Position numbers and translations under genes: made by a program. A stretch of DNA of 64,000 nt, taken from contig JADJYV010000013.1 in assembly GCA_016719575.1 (NCBI GenBank), forward strand, positions 1,364,001 through 1,428,000, in the 5' to 3' direction. Positions within the stretch are counted from its first letter, which is position 1. The number at the start of each line of letters is the position of its first letter. Below the pieces are notes generated by a model. It saw only the letters and a program-made list of their open reading frames with translations. It was not told the DNA's origin and searched no databases. Positions 9,281 to 18,436 of this stretch are shown here, piece after piece. The DNA comes from Pseudobdellovibrionaceae bacterium (lineage in GTDB: Bacteria; Bdellovibrionota; Bdellovibrionia; Bdellovibrionales; Bdellovibrionaceae).

Positions 9281-10303
9281 TTAATTTTCAATAAAAATAT
9301 TCTTTTTCTTACGACGATCAATCACAATTGAAACCACAATCGATGAACTAATCAGCAAAGCAATGATTCCCAGAGACCAGTTGATAGGGAATTTTCCGCC
9401 AAAGGCTTCATTGAGCCAAACCATCTTAAGACCCACGAAGACCAGAACAGAAGCAAGTCCATATTTGATATAGGCAAATCGATCCATGACTCCGGCCAGC
9501 ATGAAATACATTGAGCGCATTCCAAGAATAGCAAAAATATTTGACGTAAAGACAATGAGCGGTTCTTTCGTAAGTGCAAAAATTGCAGGCACGGAATCTA
9601 CCGCAAAAATAACGTCGGTCAACTCTAAAAATATAAGGGCAAGAAACAAGGGTGTGACATAGGTCAAACCATCCTTTTTAAGGAAAAACTTCTGCCCCTC
9701 GATATGAGGGTGGACGCGAAAGACTCTTTTAAGTTGTCGAACAATAAAACTGTTCTCTAGGTTTTGCGGCTTTGTGCCGGCGAAGAACATTTTGATACCT
9801 GTGAGCATCAAAAGAACACCAAAGAAGATGACAACCCAGTGGTATTGCAAGAGGACTGAACCCATCGAGATAAATATCGCTCTGAAAATCAGAGCTCCTA
9901 AAATTCCCCAAAACAAAACGCGATGCTGATAGACTTTCGGAATCCAAAAGTAAGCAAATACCACAGCAAAAATAAAGATATTATCTATAGCCAGAGATTT
10001 TTCCACCACGAAACCCGTTAAAAACTCAAGGGCCGAAGTTTTAGCTTGGGTGTCGGGATCTAACCCTTGGATTGAGGTGTACCGTTCGTGTGTTGAGAAT
10101 ATATACTGAGCATAAAGATAAAATAGATAATTAAAGACAAGAGCCAGACCAATCCAAACCGTAGTCCAAATCGAAGCTTCTTTAAAGCCGATCTCGTGGG
10201 CCTTCTTGTGAAAAACACCTAAATCGAGGGCAAGCACAACCAAGACAAAAGCTGTGAAGCCAACATAAAACCACCAGTAATCAGAAAACGGAAAGAGGAT
10301 CAT
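9281..10303 (-). CDS. TerC/Alx-family integral membrane protein
   Basis: 340 residues with about nine hydrophobic segments. Conserved acidic membrane motifs are present: LALDLGVF near the start, EKSLAIDNIFIF near residue 105 and LELTDVIFAVDSVPA near residue 230, the TerC hallmark. Members export metal ions (Alx/MntP-like manganese efflux) or are tied to tellurite resistance. Divergent from the LysR gene at 10421. I looked for a yybP-ykoY manganese riboswitch in the 118-bp gap and saw none. Confidence 0.9.
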   Translation of the reverse strand: MILFPFSDYWWFYVGFTAFVLVVLALDLGVFHKKAHEIGFKEASIWTTVWIGLALVFNYLFYLYAQYIFSTHERYTSIQGLDPDTQAKTSALEFLTGFVVEKSLAIDNIFIFAVVFAYFWIPKVYQHRVLFWGILGALIFRAIFISMGSVLLQYHWVVIFFGVLLMLTGIKMFFAGTKPQNLENSFIVRQLKRVFRVHPHIEGQKFFLKKDGLTYVTPLFLALIFLELTDVIFAVDSVPAIFALTKEPLIVFTSNIFAILGMRSMYFMLAGVMDRFAYIKYGLASVLVFVGLKMVWLNEAFGGKFPINWSLGIIALLISSSIVVSIVIDRRKKKNIFIEN

Positions 10304-10420
10304 GCCGAAAGCTCCTTATATATTGTGTGAGTATCGCCAAAAATAGTGTATCCATCAAATAGATAAAACTCGCACTTTTCATACTTTTAAACGATACTAA
10401 AGAGATCGGGAGGTCACGAC

Positions 10421-11305
10421 ATGAATCCTTGGATCAACTACCATCATCTTTTCTATTTCAAAACGATTGCAGAAGAAGGTACCGTCTCAAAGGCAGCTGA
10501 AAAGCTTCGTATTGGACAACCGACTTTGAGTGCTCAACTCAAGCAGTTTGAAGATGCAATTGGAGTTCAGCTATTTGAACGCCAACACAAGAAACTTGTG
10601 CTGACAGAGCAGGGTAAAGTCGCCCTAGACTATTCTAAGAACATTTTCAAGATGGGCTCCGAGATGTACGAGGTCCTTCATGATCGCCTGAAACCACTCC
10701 GTCCTTCCTTGCATATTGGATCTCTAGACAGCGTACCAAAGCAAATTGTGCTCCAGCTAGTGAAGCAGGCTTTAAAAATTTCACCCTGTCAGATAACAAT
10801 GTCCGAGGGAAATTCAGACCAGTTGCTACGTGAGCTCTCAACACACAGAATGGATCTTATGATCAGTAATTTTCTACCGACTGGAATTGATTCAAAAGGT
10901 TTGTTCCCTAAGGCCATCACCAAAAAGAATGTCGCCTTCTACGGACATCCAAAATTTAGGAATTTGCGAAAAGGGTTTCCAAAATCCCTCTCGGGGCAGT
11001 CGATGATTTTGCCAACCTATGACAGCAAGCTAAGATACGACATAGATCACTGGGCTAAAGTCCATGAAATTGAACTCAATGTTATTGCTGAAGGTCAAGA
11101 TATTGCCACAAAAAAGCTAATGGCTATTGATGGTCTTGGAATTATTCCGACCGCAACCCACACTGTAACCAGGCAAGTATTGTCAGGCGAGCTTACAGAA
11201 ATAGGACAGCTGCAAGGAGTGCATGAGGAATTATTTCTTATCACAGCCCAGCGTAAAATTGCCAATCCCATCGCCGCGAAATTAATGACTGTTTTCACGA
11301 TATAG
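10421..11305 (+). CDS. LysR-family regulator, NhaR-like
   Basis: 294 residues. The start MNPWINYHHLFYFKTIAEEG followed by TVSKAAEKLRIGQPTLSAQL closely resembles NhaR (the activator of the Na+/H+ antiporter gene in enterobacteria). A ligand-binding domain follows (LRPSLHIGSLDSVPK to AIDGLGIIPT). Ribosome binding site GGGAGG before ATG. Its divergent position suggests that it may control the TerC-family gene. Confidence 0.85.
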   Translation: MNPWINYHHLFYFKTIAEEGTVSKAAEKLRIGQPTLSAQLKQFEDAIGVQLFERQHKKLVLTEQGKVALDYSKNIFKMGSEMYEVLHDRLKPLRPSLHIGSLDSVPKQIVLQLVKQALKISPCQITMSEGNSDQLLRELSTHRMDLMISNFLPTGIDSKGLFPKAITKKNVAFYGHPKFRNLRKGFPKSLSGQSMILPTYDSKLRYDIDHWAKVHEIELNVIAEGQDIATKKLMAIDGLGIIPTATHTVTRQVLSGELTEIGQLQGVHEELFLITAQRKIANPIAAKLMTVFTI

Positions 11306-11417
11306 TAAAAACAGCTACAAATTATATTATTTATCCATTTTAACAATTCGTAAAATTTCCGTAAAGACATAAGAGTCTCGGGCATGATGCTCATGATTCT
11401 AACCAACGGAGGATTTT

Positions 11418-11936
11418 ATGAAAAGACATGTTAAAGATCTCATCAATCAACGAGGGCTAAAGGACTTCGCAACTGTTAGGCCTGATGACTCAATATCTGA
11501 CGCCTTAAATGTTCTTTTGGCTACGAACTGCAGTGCAGTACTTGTGGTTAAAAATAACCGTTTGAAAGGTATTTTCTCGGAAAAAGATTTCGCGAAATCG
11601 TCATTAAGAAACGGGTCCATATTGTCGGATAATGTTGAGTCTATAATGACCACAAAAGTTTATTACGTAGAGCCAACTTTCACCTTGGAAGAGTGTCTAC
11701 AAATAATGTCGAAGGTTCATATCAGACATTTGCCCGTTATGGACAACGACACCCCAATCGCAATGCTAAGCATGAGACATATTATGGAGGCTTTGGTAGA
11801 CGACAAAGAAAATAGAATCCGTGAGCTTACGACTTATATCACAGGATCTAATGATGTCCTTGAGTTTAACCAAGAAAAAGAAAACTTCAGCAAAATATTA
11901 ACCTACTCGTCTCAACAAAGTCAGGAGGTTTCGTGA
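11418..11936 (+). CDS. CBS-domain protein
   Basis: 172 residues with two CBS motifs: TVRPDDSISDALNVLL (residues ~18-35) with LKGIFSEKDFAK, and YYVEPTFTLEECLQIM with HIRHLPVMDN. These domains usually bind adenine nucleotides. A strong site GGAGG precedes the ATG. It heads a same-strand group with the hibernation-factor-like gene and the bicarbonate transporter gene, though 174 bp separate it from the next gene. Confidence 0.85.
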   Translation: MKRHVKDLINQRGLKDFATVRPDDSISDALNVLLATNCSAVLVVKNNRLKGIFSEKDFAKSSLRNGSILSDNVESIMTTKVYYVEPTFTLEECLQIMSKVHIRHLPVMDNDTPIAMLSMRHIMEALVDDKENRIRELTTYITGSNDVLEFNQEKENFSKILTYSSQQSQEVS

Positions 11937-12110
11937 TTACCGAAAAGAAGTAACTGCCAATCCTATCACTGAATACAACGAAGGCGTTCATTTGACGGCA
12001 GATCTCGTTAATCGTAGAAACTTGATCGACCTAAAATGTCGATTTCGCAAAGTCATTTACGAGTCTTGAGAGTCGCTCAATAACGCAATGTCCATTTAAG
12101 AGAGAATAAT

Positions 12111-12497
12111 ATGATTCAGATAAAATTTAAAAATTTAGAGAAATCCGAATTAGCTCGAGAAGCTGCCCAAGAAACGATTGAATCTTTGGTAGAAAAATTC
12201 GGCGATTTGAACGAAAGCAAAATTCAAATTACTCTGGAAATGAAATGCTCCCCAAGGCAAGCAGAACCTGATCTTTTTAAGGTAAGGCTGCATGTTGTAC
12301 GAGGGAGGTATGATGGAATTACTGTCGAAACAGATAATCCAAATCTCTATATTGCTCTTGCCGAAGTTGTGGACCATATGCTCGAGGTCCTAAATCGCTT
12401 TGGAGATAGGGCTGGGGAAAATGAGCGAAAGCAAGATCGAGAAATATGGAAAAATCTAGCGGCTAGTTTAAATCCAGACGAGCAACATGTTCGATGA
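12111..12497 (+). CDS. HPF/RaiA-like ribosome-associated protein
   Basis: 128 residues, short form of the sigma-54 modulation/hibernation factor family: MIQIKFKNLEKSELAREAAQ, then KIQITLEMKCSPRQ, FKVRLHVVRG and NLYIALAEVVDHMLEVLNR. It lacks the C-terminal dimerisation domain of long HPF. Its stop overlaps the start of the next gene (ATGA, 12494-12497), showing an operon with the SbtA-like transporter. Confidence 0.7.
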   Translation: MIQIKFKNLEKSELAREAAQETIESLVEKFGDLNESKIQITLEMKCSPRQAEPDLFKVRLHVVRGRYDGITVETDNPNLYIALAEVVDHMLEVLNRFGDRAGENERKQDREIWKNLAASLNPDEQHVR

Positions 12498-13447
12498 GTC
12501 ATATCGCAAGTTTTGATCTTATAATTTTGTTTTTCATTCTCGGAGTATTGGCTTCTTGGTTTAGGTCAGACTTGGAAGTTCCAGAGCAAGTAGCAAAGTT
12601 TCTTTCAATTTTCTTGCTCTTGAGCTTGGGTCTAAAGGGCGGGCATGAGGTGAGAGTCGCTGAAAATTTGTCAGGCTTCTTCCCATCTCTATTGATTGGG
12701 CTCACCTCGTGTCTCGCTCTCCCCATCGCAGTATTCTATTTTCTCAAAAATCGCTTAGGCATGTCCAACGCCGCGGCTCTGGCCGCTTCTTATGGTTCCG
12801 TTAGCGCTGTGACCTTTATCACGGCTCAATCGATTCTCGAGAATAATGGGATTCCGTTCAGTGGTTTTATGGTAGCCGTGATGGCAATAATGGAAATTCC
12901 TGCAATTCTCATCGGAGTCTTCTTGTATCAGCGATATTCAAAAGCCATCGTTGAAAACAAAATTTCCACTTTTGTCTCAATTTTTTCAACTAAATCAGTT
13001 GTTCTTCTCATTGGAGGATTTGTAATTGGTCTTGCGATGAATGAAGTGTCATGGCAAGGCATTTCTCCCGTCGTTCAGGGGTGTTTTAAAGGGTTCCTGG
13101 CTTTCTTTCTTCTTGATTTGGGAGTGCTGGCCCAAAAACAACTGCGTGAGGCCTGGAAATTTAAGTCAATCGGCTTTGCTGTTTCTTTCTTGTTACCAAT
13201 CCTCTTCGGAAGTCTTGCGTTAATCGCGGGTCATATTTTCGGATTATCGTCAGGGAACGCAATTTTGACTTCAGTGTTGGTTGGAAGTGCCTCCTATATT
13301 GCAGCCCCAGCAACCGTAAGATCAACGATGCCCGAAGCCAATCCGAGTTTGTATTTGGCTTTGCCTTTGACTCTGACGTTTCCGATGAATTTACTTTTGG
13401 GGATTCCTTTTTACGTTGAAGCCAGCAAATGGTTGTCGAATTTGTGA
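12494..13447 (+). CDS. SbtA-family sodium-dependent bicarbonate transporter
   Basis: 317 residues, about ten hydrophobic helices in two inverted halves. It starts SHIASFDLIILFFILGVLAS and contains LSLGLKGGHEVR and FLLDLGVLA, both typical of the Sbt_1 (DUF897) family. Cyanobacterial SbtA takes up bicarbonate with sodium and is controlled by the PII-like SbtB; no SbtB is seen here. Coupled to the hibernation-factor-like gene by a 4-base overlap. Confidence 0.85.
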   Translation: MSHIASFDLIILFFILGVLASWFRSDLEVPEQVAKFLSIFLLLSLGLKGGHEVRVAENLSGFFPSLLIGLTSCLALPIAVFYFLKNRLGMSNAAALAASYGSVSAVTFITAQSILENNGIPFSGFMVAVMAIMEIPAILIGVFLYQRYSKAIVENKISTFVSIFSTKSVVLLIGGFVIGLAMNEVSWQGISPVVQGCFKGFLAFFLLDLGVLAQKQLREAWKFKSIGFAVSFLLPILFGSLALIAGHIFGLSSGNAILTSVLVGSASYIAAPATVRSTMPEANPSLYLALPLTLTFPMNLLLGIPFYVEASKWLSNL

Positions 13448-13718
13448 AATTATATAAAGAGACTCCTTTGACTTAACTACAAACGACTGCAACAGCTCTG
13501 AGTATTGATGATTTAATGTGAGTTCATCAAAATGAATATGGTCGTCGTTATGGGCTCTAAAGTTGAACTCTTTTTCAGCGTTGATTACGCAATCGACCTT
13601 TGCTATCAAACACACTCGACTTATGCGCCATGTTCATGACGCTTAAGTTCTGCATTAACCTTTTCAATCAGCTCAAAATACTTAATTTAACTTGTGCTCA
13701 ATATTGAGTCGGACGATC

Positions 13719-14291
13719 CTATGACATTTGTTTTTCGATTCTCTTGTCAGGAAGTAGCCAAATGAACGCAACTACAGAAAAGATCCCAAAAGCAATTTGC
13801 GGAAGCCAATAAGAGGTCAATAGACCTACAATATATAAAACTAATGAAGAGTGTTCTTTAAATTTATTGCCAACGGCTTTGTGTATAACAGACTCAGTAT
13901 CGTGATTTTTTAACAAACTGTTTGTTAAGACGTAATAGCTAACTGCACAGCCAAATAGAACAATTCCATACAGCGTTACGGTAACACCTTCAAAATGGTT
14001 CTCTCCCATCCAGCCAGATGCAAAAGGAATCAAAGAAAGCCAAAAGAGTAAAAACAGATTTGACCAGAGCACCCGCCCATCAATTTTTTTTACCGTCTGG
14101 AACAGGTGATGGTGGTTGTTCCAATAAATTCCCACGTAAATAAAACTGATGATGTAACTCAGAAAAATGGGACCTAATTTAAATAATGCTTCCAATGAAA
14201 CTTCATGCGGAACTTTTATCTCTAAAACCATGATCGTAATAATGATCGCGATAACTCCATCACTAAACGCTTCTAGTCGACCTTTATGCAT
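13719..14291 (-). CDS. TMEM175-like (DUF1211) membrane channel protein
   Basis: 190 residues. The first helix has the family motif RLEAFSDGVIAIIITIMVLE (FSDG is the gate/filter signature), and WNNHHHLFQTV follows. Six hydrophobic segments make one repeat, as in bacterial TMEM175, which assembles as a tetrameric potassium-permeable channel. Ribosome binding site AAAGGA before the ATG. Confidence 0.88.
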   Translation of the reverse strand: MHKGRLEAFSDGVIAIIITIMVLEIKVPHEVSLEALFKLGPIFLSYIISFIYVGIYWNNHHHLFQTVKKIDGRVLWSNLFLLFWLSLIPFASGWMGENHFEGVTVTLYGIVLFGCAVSYYVLTNSLLKNHDTESVIHKAVGNKFKEHSSLVLYIVGLLTSYWLPQIAFGIFSVVAFIWLLPDKRIEKQMS

Positions 14292-14643
14292 AATCGTCCT
14301 TTACGGTGGGCCTAATACTTTGATCCCCCATTTTACTACTTAAGATACTACTACTGTAAAGACTTTGAAAGCACCATCGGAACCTCCGCAGCGGCAGCGG
14401 TTGAAATGAGGATCGAACTGTGACTTCTGCATCAAATTTTGATTTCAAGTTTTTGGGGGCATATTCAAAAATTTGATTCTTTACCCTTCCACCAGCTCAG
14501 CCAACGCTGATGACGACCCGGGTTCTCAAACTCTGAAGATGGTGGGGGTGATGACCTCCCTGTAATTTCAACTACTTAGCCTGCCTGGTTCTCACAAAGT
14601 ATTCAATGATTTTAGTCGACTATTCTAAACAGCTTGAGCCAAG
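14292..14643. other. Intergenic region holding ssrA-like scar A
   Basis: No gene. It contains the 42-bp repeat at 14512-14553 and the tail fragment IIEYFVRTRQAK on the minus strand. The left part has no feature I can support. Confidence 0.4.
14512..14553 (+). repeat. Scar A: repeat with tmRNA 3'-end-like core
   Basis: GACGACCCGGGTTCTCAAAC at 14512 and ATGGTGGGGGTGATG at 14539 recur almost unchanged at 48129-48170. The core resembles TGGTGGAGGCG, the complement of the 3' end of the intact tmRNA gene at 55894. I infer an old integration scar. Confidence 0.55.
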
Positions 14644-15124
14644 CTACTTTAAGGCATTTACCCAGGCATCCAAAGGAAAGTTATTGAGGTAATGGATCAT
14701 CACAGCAAACCAAAGAGAGCGAGTTTTAAGAGTTATCCAGCAAGTAATAGGGCTAAAAAAAACTTGTATAAACAATCTGGGAAATAAGAGCATCCTGCCC
14801 CAACCAGAAAATGTTTTTCAAATGCCAAAGACCGAACAAAATGGAAACAAAAACTAATGCCTTAATTGCTCCATAGCTTTTCTCAAAAAACTTTAAAAGT
14901 ATTCCACGAAAAATCAGCTCCTCATAAAGAGGAACGAACAGCAAAGAAACCCCAGGAGTATAGCCATCCACTTTTCCAGTCTGCTTAACTTGAAGAAAAT
15001 ATCCCAGAGTCATCAACAAAAAAAGTAATGAGGCAAAGCAAATCTGCATTCCCTGGCCTACACCAAAGAATTTTCTAAACTGAAAAAATTCAAAACTGTT
15101 TGTCTCACTATTCATCTTGCCCAC
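14644..15124 (-). pseudogene. CPBP intramembrane metalloprotease, one-base frameshift
   Basis: The first 123 codons carry the CPBP (Abi/CAAX) motifs YEELIFRG (EExxxR) and FGLWHLKN. The frame then stops after TSFF in a run of eight T. With one T fewer, the frame continues SPITCWITLKTRSLWFAVMI and HYLNNFP, the expected last family motif, to a stop at 14644. Membrane helices are otherwise intact. It is either a recent null allele or an indel error in the sequence. Confidence 0.75.
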
Positions 15125-15141
15125 TTCCTACTTTCAAAGGA

Positions 15142-15714
15142 TTATTTGCACTTAGCTCCCAGTTCAAAAAAAGCTGCTTTATTTGCAAAGTCCAAAAACT
15201 TATAAGCCGAATCGTCATCGGATGGCTTTGTCCCCACAAGCCCTCTAAAAAATATCTTAGAATCACTAAGGTTCACCTTTCCGGACCCATCAAAAGCAAG
15301 ATCAATTTTAAATGACTTGAGGCTTGCATATTCTAAGCCTTGAGTAAAAAAAAGTCGGGATAAAGTCTTTGCATCGTCGTGATAACCTGTTTCGGTAGCT
15401 GCACCCCAACCACCAAACTCAACATCTGGGATTGATTTATACTTCGCCCAAGCACTGTCGCAAATTTTGTTCACATTCTTCGTCTTTTCTTCTAACCCAC
15501 AAAAAAAGATGAAAAATTGGCAACCATTTTCGATCGACTTCTTAGGGTAGCTCGCTTCGCCACCTTGAATGTTTTTAAATTCATGGTGGTTCTTATTGTC
15601 GCTTGTCGCAGAAAATCTATACCATTGAGAAATTCCAAACTTTGTTTTATTCGGCGATTTCGCTTCGGCTCCAATACAAAACAGCAATAGCAAACTTGAT
15701 AGAAAAATCTTCAT
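15142..15714 (-). CDS. Secreted protein of unknown function
   Basis: I start at ATG 15714 because AAGGGG lies just upstream; an in-frame TTG at 15729 would bury that site. Signal peptide KIFLSSLLLLFCIGAEA. The mature part has several cysteines (ENGCQFFIFFCGLEE, ICDSAW, GAKCK end), suggesting disulfides in the periplasm. It immediately follows the deacetylase gene (12 bp). Confidence 0.7.
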   Translation of the reverse strand: MKIFLSSLLLLFCIGAEAKSPNKTKFGISQWYRFSATSDNKNHHEFKNIQGGEASYPKKSIENGCQFFIFFCGLEEKTKNVNKICDSAWAKYKSIPDVEFGGWGAATETGYHDDAKTLSRLFFTQGLEYASLKSFKIDLAFDGSGKVNLSDSKIFFRGLVGTKPSDDDSAYKFLDFANKAAFFELGAKCK

Positions 15715-15725
15715 ATGTTTCCCCT

Positions 15726-16616
15726 TCAAAGTCCTAAAGCTTTAACTAGTTCTGCTTTCAATTCATCAAAATGATTGTAGGCAATTTTCTCGCCTGTTTT
15801 TTCCATCGCAATTTGGGCGATAATTCCATTATTTGCATAGGTGTTCTTAGGCTGTTCCAAATACAATCTGTCCTCAAAGGCTTCCTTTGCACTTATGATT
15901 TTCCAACCTCTTTGCCTAAGCTCTTTAACCAGTGAATCAATGAACATCACAGTGGCATCAACTTCATGAAGCAGAATCACATGCTTTGGAGAATAGCCCA
16001 ATTGTTTAACAGCTAAATCATCGTAAAACTCCACCGCACCCAAGAGGTGATTCAAAAAAATCTTCTCTACTTTTTTATAATCAATCTTTTTTCCAGTCTC
16101 TTTTGCTTTATTGATTGCCCAGGAAACAATGTAGTCATCGTTATCCACAGAAACCATGCCATTTCGGTAGCCATTAGTCTTAAGCCAGGCTCGTATTTGA
16201 TCTCGCAATTTTTCATCTTTGCTTTCATTTAAAAATGGGAATCTAAAAAATTTTTGCCCAATGAAAAGCGGAGACAAAAGTTGATCAGCTTTTTCAGCAT
16301 CTTTGGAGTATTCATTAAAGCCCACATCATCCAGTCTTGGATGCGAACAGGTATGGTTCCCAATAAGGTGTCCAGCCTCAACATACTTTTTTAAGTGGGA
16401 AACACTGGTCTTCTCATCCTTGCAAGGATTGGCAAAAACCATAGCTTCGGGCACTTTGAGGAGTCTCAATTTTCTTATTAGCTCCTCGGTTCTCTTAATG
16501 GATTCAAAATGTTCAGATGCACTAACTGGAGCATCATCAAATGTCAGGGCAATTTCTTTTGAAAAGCTTTCGCCTGAGAACAACAACAAAACCGCTAATA
16601 AAAATGCTTTGCTCAC
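15726..16616 (-). CDS. Secreted polysaccharide deacetylase (NodB fold)
   Basis: The NodB domain is clear: ALTFDDAPVS (catalytic Asp pair), AGHLIGNHTCSHPRLD (H-x3-H metal site), FFRFPFLNES and VILLHEVD. I take the start as GTG 16616, just before the signal peptide KAFLLAVLLLFSGESFS. The upstream 42 bases, read as MDTFRLGIGKK in frame, are a repeated leader also found before the kinase-nucleotidyltransferase gene. The product probably deacetylates peptidoglycan or another amino sugar polymer in the envelope. Confidence 0.8.
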   Translation of the reverse strand: MSKAFLLAVLLLFSGESFSKEIALTFDDAPVSASEHFESIKRTEELIRKLRLLKVPEAMVFANPCKDEKTSVSHLKKYVEAGHLIGNHTCSHPRLDDVGFNEYSKDAEKADQLLSPLFIGQKFFRFPFLNESKDEKLRDQIRAWLKTNGYRNGMVSVDNDDYIVSWAINKAKETGKKIDYKKVEKIFLNHLLGAVEFYDDLAVKQLGYSPKHVILLHEVDATVMFIDSLVKELRQRGWKIISAKEAFEDRLYLEQPKNTYANNGIIAQIAMEKTGEKIAYNHFDELKAELVKALGL

Positions 16617-16777
16617 AACCCAATCCTTTTTGCCGATTCCCAGCCGAAAAGTGTCCAAGTTCAGTAGTGAAACCTAGGGGAATCCAACCCTAATTATTCC
16701 GCAAACTTACAAAATTTCCATTTTTTCAAATTTGTAACTCATTGAAATTACTGAATTGGGGAAAATGGTGGAGGCGG
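16617..16777 (-). repeat. Leader-plus-scar cassette B (5' leader and tmRNA-like core)
   Basis: Three blocks match 31962-32130: the last 42 bases before the start codon (containing GGACACTTTTCGGCT), the segment around 16731-16764 (GAAATTACTGAATTGGGG) and the core ATGGTGGAGGCGG at 16765-16777. Each cassette lies directly upstream of a different cargo gene. It probably supplies the promoter and ribosome binding site as well as the integration scar. Confidence 0.55.
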
Positions 16778-16896
16778 TCACGACCCCACTAAACTGTTGA
16801 AATTATTCCACCGAAGGAGGTGAGGGTCAAAGACAGTCTCTATGGACGTCCAAAATCAGAAGAAATCCTCGGGATGATCAAGGCAGTGCCGGGAAG

Positions 16897-17898
16897 CTAT
16901 CGACCTTCATGGTCCCTGACAATTGCGTAGTCGATTAGATCAACTGGATTGCCCTTCAGAACAAAGGCTTTTCGTCTCATCCCTTCTCTAGTCATTCCAA
17001 TCTTCTCCATAACACGACTTGAGCCAACGTTATCAGCAACACAGAATGCTTGAAGCCGAACCATCTTTGGCAAATTCTCAAAGGCCCAGTCCCGAATGGC
17101 CTCAGCCGCTTCCGACATGATTCCCTTGTTCCAAAAATCAAACCCAAGTGCATAGTCGATTTGGCCAATGCAGGGATTTACATTCTTAAAGTCAATGGAA
17201 CCAACAACTTGCCCTGACTCCTTAAGACGAACGGCAAAGACATAATACAATTTATCTCGAATCGTACGAGTGGACAGTTTTACAAGATCCAAGAATTTCT
17301 TCGAATCCTCAATTGCTATGTGTGCTTCCCAAGGAACAAACTTTGAAACCTCGGGGTGAGATGCGTAGGCAAAAATGTCCGCCAGATCAGACTCACGATA
17401 AGGCCTAAGAATAAGACGTTTTGTTTCTAGGGTCGGCTGAGTGATTGTTTCAAATTTATCGGGTCTCGCTAGTTTATCAGTGATTGCGGTTGCAATTTGA
17501 TCAAGACGAGCTCTGGGATATTGAGCAGGATCGGAATGAATGAATCCAACTCTCTGACCATCTCCTTCGAATCGTGGAGCAATGTGAAGATGGCTATGCA
17601 TCACCTCCTGACCCGCAGTCGGTCCATCAGAAAGAAATAGGTTAGCTCCCTCGCATTTAATTCCAGATTCTTGAATGGCCTTTAACAATTTCCGACCGAT
17701 TTTTAAAAGGTAACCGGCCTCGTCCTCAGACAGGCCACTAAGACGCTCCTCATGCCGCTTAAGAACAACAAGAACGTGACCTTCGTTTATCGGATGAATA
17801 TCAAGAAAGGCCACGGCCTTCTCATCTTCATAAATAATACTTGCAGGTATTTGTTTGTCTATGATTCGGCAAAAGATGCAGCTCAAAATTATCTCCAT
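16897..17898 (-). CDS. HIT-domain / GNAT acetyltransferase fusion protein
   Basis: 333 residues, two domains. Residues ~6-145 are a HIT hydrolase: CIFCRIIDKQIPAS and the histidine triad HSHLHIAP. Residues ~155-330 are a RimJ-type GNAT: LETKRLILRPYRESDLADIF, then YALGFDFWNKGIMSEA and VMEKIGMTREG. HIT enzymes hydrolyse nucleotide conjugates; RimJ-like proteins acetylate N-termini or small amines. The HIT part is closely similar to the free-standing HIT protein at 30367-30801. The start overlaps the end of the upstream GNAT gene by 10 bases. I know of no such fusion as a standard architecture. Confidence 0.85.
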   Translation of the reverse strand: MEIILSCIFCRIIDKQIPASIIYEDEKAVAFLDIHPINEGHVLVVLKRHEERLSGLSEDEAGYLLKIGRKLLKAIQESGIKCEGANLFLSDGPTAGQEVMHSHLHIAPRFEGDGQRVGFIHSDPAQYPRARLDQIATAITDKLARPDKFETITQPTLETKRLILRPYRESDLADIFAYASHPEVSKFVPWEAHIAIEDSKKFLDLVKLSTRTIRDKLYYVFAVRLKESGQVVGSIDFKNVNPCIGQIDYALGFDFWNKGIMSEAAEAIRDWAFENLPKMVRLQAFCVADNVGSSRVMEKIGMTREGMRRKAFVLKGNPVDLIDYAIVRDHEGR

Positions 17899-18398
17899 TG
17901 CTTAGACTGGCGTCTTACGCCGTAATCCGGCGTAAGACAAATTTGGTGGAAACATTTTCGCTTCTCTAAGTCGTTGAAATCATTGTCTCCACTGATGACT
18001 CCATTATTCGTCGAGCTGTGGCGGCTATATATCTTTTGAAACCCTTTGCCTTCTAAAACATTCATCGTCTCAATAAGCAATGCTGTATAGAGTCCCTTTT
18101 TTCGATGTTCTGGAAGAACTGCCGAGTTTCTCATATAGTAAGTTTCTGTTGATTCTTGATGACCTGCACACCACCCAACGAAATCATTTTTGTAGAACAA
18201 TCCGAGGCGAAGCTGATAAGGTGTTCCCATGAATCCACGCAAAACTTTAGTTTTTTCTTTTTCCTGCTCTGACAGCCAGTCGTAAACCCTAAAAATCTGC
18301 GAGTTATCATCAAAGATTGCGCTGGCGTGTTTTTCCCACAATGGCACAAACTCTTCGTGACTCATTTCTCGAATTTCATATCCTTCGGGCAAACTCAT
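17889..18398 (-). CDS. GNAT-family N-acetyltransferase
   Basis: 169 residues. The acetyl-CoA binding segment SAVLPEHRKKGLYTALLIET (motif A: RxxGLY) is clear. The last ~25 residues (after SSTNNGVIS) do not look like the usual family end and are encoded across a perfect hairpin (17912-17938), so the 3' end may have been altered by recombination. It overlaps the HIT-GNAT gene by 10 bases. Confidence 0.75.
   Translation of the reverse strand: MSLPEGYEIREMSHEEFVPLWEKHASAIFDDNSQIFRVYDWLSEQEKEKTKVLRGFMGTPYQLRLGLFYKNDFVGWCAGHQESTETYYMRNSAVLPEHRKKGLYTALLIETMNVLEGKGFQKIYSRHSSTNNGVISGDNDFNDLEKRKCFHQICLTPDYGVRRQSKQWR
17912..17938. repeat. Perfect 11-bp inverted repeat inside a coding end
   Basis: GTCTTACGCCG, five-base loop TAATC, then CGGCGTAAGAC. 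It sits in the last codons of the GNAT gene, just before the HIT-GNAT start. There is no T run on either side, so it is not a classic terminator; it may be a recombination joint or an RNA structure affecting coupling. Confidence 0.6.
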
Positions 18399-18436
18399 AC
18401 CTACTCCCCAGTTGAATCTATACGTTTAATCAGTGT

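Noticed and set aside
10304..10420. A manganese (yybP-ykoY) riboswitch before the TerC-family gene
   Set aside because: The 117-bp gap lacks the conserved loops and is taken up by two divergent starts.
13391..13615. A 74-codon minus-strand gene overlapping the end of the SbtA gene
   Set aside because: Overlaps a real gene antisense by 57 bases and has no clear start signal; possibly a remnant (HNDDHIHFDELTLNHQYSEL) but the family is not recognisable.
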